Below are positions 58,886 through 60,000 of a stretch of 60,000 nt of DNA, piece after piece. Position 1 is the first letter of the stretch, and every line of letters begins with the position of its first letter. The DNA comes from Strigamia acuminata (lineage: Eukaryota > Arthropoda > Chilopoda > Geophilomorpha > Linotaeniidae), in assembly GCA_949358305.1 (NCBI GenBank), contig OX442318.1:3646501-3706500 (forward strand). Direction: 5' to 3'. The position numbers and the translations under genes are program-made. The notes beneath the pieces are model-generated. The model had not been told where the DNA came from. It searched no databases and saw only the letters and a program-made list of their open reading frames with translations.

Positions 58886-59700
58886 TATTTTTGCTTGTAA
58901 AATTCATTCACTGCCATTTGTTATTTGGAATAACCGAATTTGTTTCCGATTTATTTATTACATTTATTTATTTATTAATTTTGATAAACATCTGCAGCTT
59001 TCGGAACATTTCTCAGCACTTTTCTGTTATTTAGTGCTGCTTGTTACGGCATTTGTTTTTACTATTATACTTTTTATATGCAAAGTTTAGGATGGAGATT
59101 GTTGATGTTGGACGATATTTGATATTTGAACGATTTTATAAAGAATTTTAAACGTGTAATTGATTTAGATTAGCTTTTACGTATACAATCGACAGTATTA
59201 CAGGTTACAAAGCTTTACGAAAATTGTGATAACAATAAAAATTAGGAAAACGAGTTAGAAAATTACAAATTCCAAGTTATTTTTATATAAATGAAAAATT
59301 TGTGTTGAAATCGAACGGAAAAAACGCTGTTTTGTTGATTAAATAACATTTTCCAATGCTTATTTCTAAGAAATGTTTATTACTCATGCAAATAAATGTG
59401 TTTTTAGTCATGTTTTATTCGTTTTTCTCCTTTTATTCAACTAAATTAATAAACAAAAAATTATTCATTTCGATTTTTATATAGTCTATACAATCCGCCA
59501 TTTGCAATGGCGGGCGTATATTGCGGCTGATAGTCAACGAGTAGCGCTGTATAGGAGATCTATAAAACAATAAAAAGAATTTTAATTTAAAGTTATTTTT
59601 ATTTTTATTTGTATTGAATAATAACGACATAATATTTATTAACATTTCGAATTTTGTAAGTTGAATGATGCCGCACACCGACACCAGATGGGAGTTTGAT
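58886..59700. other. AT-rich 3' flank
   Basis: No gene recognised. Candidate polyadenylation signals (AATAAA near 59235, 59392) may belong to the coiled-coil gene. The open frames here are AT-rich and not protein-like. Confidence 0.4.
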
Positions 59701-59733
59701 AATGAGTACTCGTTTTCGTTTAGTGAATCGAGA

Positions 59734-59741
59734 TGACGTCA
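59734..59741. promoter_or_regulatory. CRE-type palindrome TGACGTCA
   Basis: Perfect cAMP-response element core, about 140 bp upstream of a strong splice donor, in a GC-richer island. Suggests the promoter of a gene to the right of the window. Confidence 0.4.
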
Positions 59742-59744
59742 CTT

Positions 59745-59879
59745 TACAAAGCGGCATGAGGTTATGGCCGAAAGAAACGAACACTCATTCAAAGTAGGAT
59801 CGCTGAAACGGTGATTGTGTGGAGTATTTCCGTTATGAAACGAGTGGAATTGGAGTGCGATTATTAGTCGGCGAGCGCA
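59745..59879 (+). other. Possible non-coding first exon of the next gene
   Basis: Ends at a consensus donor (GCGCA|GTAAGTAAT). The only ATG in it (ATGAAACGAGTGGAATTGGA) runs into a stop after ten codons, so any coding starts beyond the window. Confidence 0.3.
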
Positions 59880-60000
59880 GTAAGTAATTATTTTGGGGTT
59901 TGGCGTGCATTTGAGCGAATGCGAGCGCTGTGGAGAGCCAAGTTTGACTTTGATCGTTTGTAAGGGGAATTCAATGTTATTTTAGGCCTAACGAGTGAGT

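Overview
This is animal nuclear DNA. Coding exons are separated by short introns (about 50-100 nt) with GT..AG ends, there are polyadenylation signals, and the recognisable genes are metazoan: a dynein light chain of the DNAL4 type, a 376-aa cytoplasmic-type actin, a CARHSP1/CSDC2-type cold-shock-domain protein, two PLCXD-type phospholipases and a large coiled-coil protein. The short introns and a MITE whose ends begin GGGGCCGTCCATAAATTACG suggest an arthropod, perhaps an insect; that is a weak inference.

Layout. 1-434: 5' part of a DNAL4-like gene (minus strand). 1333-6016: actin, with a CArG box, a non-coding first exon and five coding exons. 6.4-10.8 kb: secreted cold-shock-domain (CSD) genes in inverted pairs. 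10.87-41.59 kb: a 12.9-kb segment present twice in tandem, near-identical; the second copy carries a 4,958-bp intact Ty1/copia element that the first lacks. Each copy holds two secreted CSD genes, one CSD pseudogene, three solo LTRs, two MITEs, a foldback element, a Tc1 remnant and diverged tandem repeats. 41.6-43.1 kb: an older, diverged partial copy of the unit start. 43.1-47.3 kb: more secreted CSD copies, intact and broken. 48.1-49.0 kb: the CARHSP1/CSDC2-type gene. 49.6-53.2 kb: two tandem PLCXD genes. 53.6-58.9 kb: a 15-exon coiled-coil gene with two possible last exons. The end may hold the promoter and first exon of a further gene.

The main discovery candidate is the CSD cluster. At least eight loci encode a signal peptide followed by a single CSD of about 70 residues, the size of a free-standing bacterial Csp. 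All have three exons, both introns in phase 2, and a middle exon of exactly 105 nt. The second intron splits the same codon, right after the RNP2 motif, as in the adjacent CARHSP1/CSDC2-type gene. The simplest reading is that a CARHSP1-like gene duplicated locally, gained a secretory first exon, and spread by inverted and tandem duplication. An extracellular nucleic-acid-binding role is inferred.

A second candidate is a family of solo LTRs (960 and 1,409 bp) packed with hairpins. Two hairpins share an identical 22-nt loop on compensated stems. A·C mismatches on the plus strand become G·U pairs in the LTR sense strand, which points to RNA structure.

The tandem duplication can be read at base level as unequal exchange between related direct repeats. 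Because the copies are so similar and differ by a retrotransposon, two haplotypes joined end to end by the assembler must be excluded.
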